Shown: piece by piece, positions 62,906 to 64,000 of the stretch
Layout: the number at the start of each line of letters is the position of its first letter
Numbering within the stretch: position 1 is the stretch's first letter
Assembly: GCF_900168055.1 (NCBI RefSeq)
Contig: NZ_FUYS01000004.1
Coordinates: forward strand, 124,001-188,000
Source of the DNA: Parapedobacter luteus
GTDB taxonomy: Bacteria; Bacteroidota; Bacteroidia; Sphingobacteriales; Sphingobacteriaceae
Length of the DNA stretch: 64,000 nt
Direction: 5' to 3'
The notes under the pieces: model-generated
What the model saw: the letters and a program-made list of their open reading frames with translations, nothing else
Databases searched by the model: none
What the model was told of the DNA's origin: nothing
Made by a program: the position numbers and the translations under genes

Positions 62906-63772
62906 ATGAAAGCACCCTTTATGAAAGCACCCCTTATCCTTGCTGCAGCACTTGCTTCAGCAGTAACAGCCTGCACAGGCGCCAATGATCATGACGAGTT
63001 GAAATGGATCCAGCTCTTTAACGGCAAAGACCTCACCGACTGGACCGTAAAAATTGCTAAACACGAAGTCGGCGAAAACTACGCCAATACATTCCGTGTG
63101 GAAGACGGCATGCTGAAAGTACGGTATGATGGCTATACGGACTTCGACTTCCAGTATGGCCACATTCACTACAACACGCCTTACTCGGCGTATCTCCTTC
63201 GCGTAGAATACCGCTTTACCGGCGAGCAGGCTCCCGGCGGCGAAGGTTGGGCTTGGCGCAATAGCGGCGCCATGCTGCATGGACAGGATCCGCAGACGAT
63301 GCTCAAAGACCAGGACTTCCCGATTTCCATCGAAGGTCAGCTGCTTGGCGGTGATGGCACAAACGAACGGACTACCAGCAACCTATGCACACCCGGCACC
63401 AATGTACTGATGAAAGTTGATGGTGAGCTGTTTACCCCGCATTGTACCAATTCGTCATCAAAGACTTATCATGGTGACCAATGGGTAACTGCTGAATTTC
63501 TCGTGTTGGCAGATTCCGTGGTGCATCACATACTCGAAGGCGATACGGTGCTGACGTATTATAAGCCTCAGATAGGCGGCGGAAGCGTATCCAACTATGA
63601 CCCGGCCGTGAAGGAGGATGGCAAATTGCTGAGCAGTGGATACATCTCACTACAGAGTGAAAGCCATCCTATTGATTTCCGGAAAGTGGAGTTGCTCGAC
63701 TTGGAACCGTACATGCAGGACAAGGCAAAACTCCAGCAGGTGCTGCAACGGTTGCGGAAAGGCGCCCGGTGA
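62906..63772 (+). CDS. DUF1080 lipoprotein (3-keto-disaccharide hydrolase family)
   Basis: A 288-residue lipoprotein starting at 62906 or at the second Met (62921). The signal peptide ends in LASAVTACTG with lipobox Cys23. The DUF1080 domain shows WIQLFNGKDLTDWTVKI, then YRFTGEQAPGGEGWAWRNSG and a late GYISLQSESHPIDFRKVELL, the family end motif. It is longer than the paralogue at 20264. Probably a periplasmic or surface enzyme acting on 3-keto-glycosides. It follows the AraC gene and may be cotranscribed with it. Confidence 0.88.
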   Translation: MKAPFMKAPLILAAALASAVTACTGANDHDELKWIQLFNGKDLTDWTVKIAKHEVGENYANTFRVEDGMLKVRYDGYTDFDFQYGHIHYNTPYSAYLLRVEYRFTGEQAPGGEGWAWRNSGAMLHGQDPQTMLKDQDFPISIEGQLLGGDGTNERTTSNLCTPGTNVLMKVDGELFTPHCTNSSSKTYHGDQWVTAEFLVLADSVVHHILEGDTVLTYYKPQIGGGSVSNYDPAVKEDGKLLSSGYISLQSESHPIDFRKVELLDLEPYMQDKAKLQQVLQRLRKGAR

Positions 63773-63793
63773 CCGGCCAGCGCCAGCGAAGCA

Positions 63794-63829
63794 CAAAAAA
63801 AAAAGCCGCTCTGCTATCCAGGGCGGCTT
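63794..63829 (-). terminator. intrinsic terminator of rpsT
   Basis: AAGCCGCTCTG pairs with CAGGGCGGCTT (one G:T pair) and the minus-strand reading ends in a run of ten or more T residues (A-run from 63794). It lies just past the rpsT stop. Confidence 0.88.
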
Positions 63830-63851
63830 CTCGCTTATGATATCTGTAGTA

Positions 63852-64000
63852 TTATGACAAGCTATTCACATGTTTGGTCAGCTTCGACTTATTATTGGAA
63901 GCCTTATTTTTATGGATGACGTTTTTCTTTGCCAAACGGTCGAGCATAGAAATCACCCGGGGCAACAGTGCTTTTGCCTCTTCGGCATTGGTTGTCGTCC
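63852..64000 (-). CDS. rpsT: 30S ribosomal protein S20, C-terminal part
   Basis: The last 49 codons of S20, cut by the window edge. The minus-strand translation gives NAEEAKALLPRVISMLDRLA, then KKNVIHKNKASNNKSKLTKH and a VNSLS end with TAA at 63852-63854. The HKNKASNNKSKL motif is characteristic of bacterial S20, which binds 16S rRNA during 30S assembly. The start lies beyond 64000. A strong terminator follows at 63794-63829. Confidence 0.93.
   Translation of the reverse strand, partial: TTTNAEEAKALLPRVISMLDRLAKKNVIHKNKASNNKSKLTKHVNSLS

Overview
The window comes from a Bacteroidota chromosome, probably a Sphingobacteriaceae member such as a Parapedobacter or Sphingobacterium relative (genus is a guess). 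The signs are TonB-dependent receptors with carboxypeptidase-like N-termini, a DUF4249 lipoprotein, outer-membrane barrels, an OxyR followed by ClC, a MurF-alanine racemase fusion, TAnnTTTG-type -7 boxes before the tRNAs, and mobile genes of the DUF3987/DUF3871 type.

Layout. 1-8.1 kb: a broken DUF5615 gene, then a seven-gene minus-strand operon that looks like a complete non-phosphorylative L-fucose pathway (FucP permease, mutarotase, dehydrogenase, lactonase, UxaA-type dehydratase, 2-keto-3-deoxy-fuconate dehydrogenase, diketo-acid hydrolase) with a divergent AraC regulator. 8.1-23.8 kb: a GH92 remnant, quinone reductase with an outer-membrane barrel, ferritin, a TolC/HlyD pair, a polysaccharide deacetylase, a DUF4249/TonB receptor pair, a DUF1080 lipoprotein and an oxyR-clc pair. 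24-31 kb: HD hydrolase, YitT protein, a histidine kinase - receiver - receiver/adenylate cyclase operon, and an SDR/AraC operon.

31.1-41.6 kb: a 10.46-kb integrative element inserted in the 3' end of tRNA-Thr(CGT), bounded by a 61-bp direct repeat. It carries a tyrosine integrase, a DUF3987 replication-type ATPase, a DUF3871 protein, an XRE regulator and a cargo block. The cargo includes a standalone Cas4-like Fe-S PD-(D/E)XK nuclease with a novel-looking C-terminal extension, overlapping a DUF3885-like gene. No relaxase, conjugation or capsid gene is visible. This is the best candidate for an undescribed (possibly defence) system.

41.7-50.6 kb: ordinary chromosomal genes (OsmC, cysteine desulfurase, pyruvyl transferase family, methyltransferase, LLM oxidoreductase, DUF502, MurF-Alr, RecX). 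50.6-58.6 kb: a degraded accessory zone with tRNA-Gly(GCC), an integrase broken by a 7-A run, tRNA-Leu(TAA) with a partial copy, a HigBA toxin-antitoxin pair, a chimeric and frameshifted PiT-like/TPR-AraC gene, and an AraC/receiver pair. 58.6-64 kb: FMN glutamate-synthase-family protein, CoA transferase, AraC regulator, DUF1080 lipoprotein and the 3' end of rpsT.
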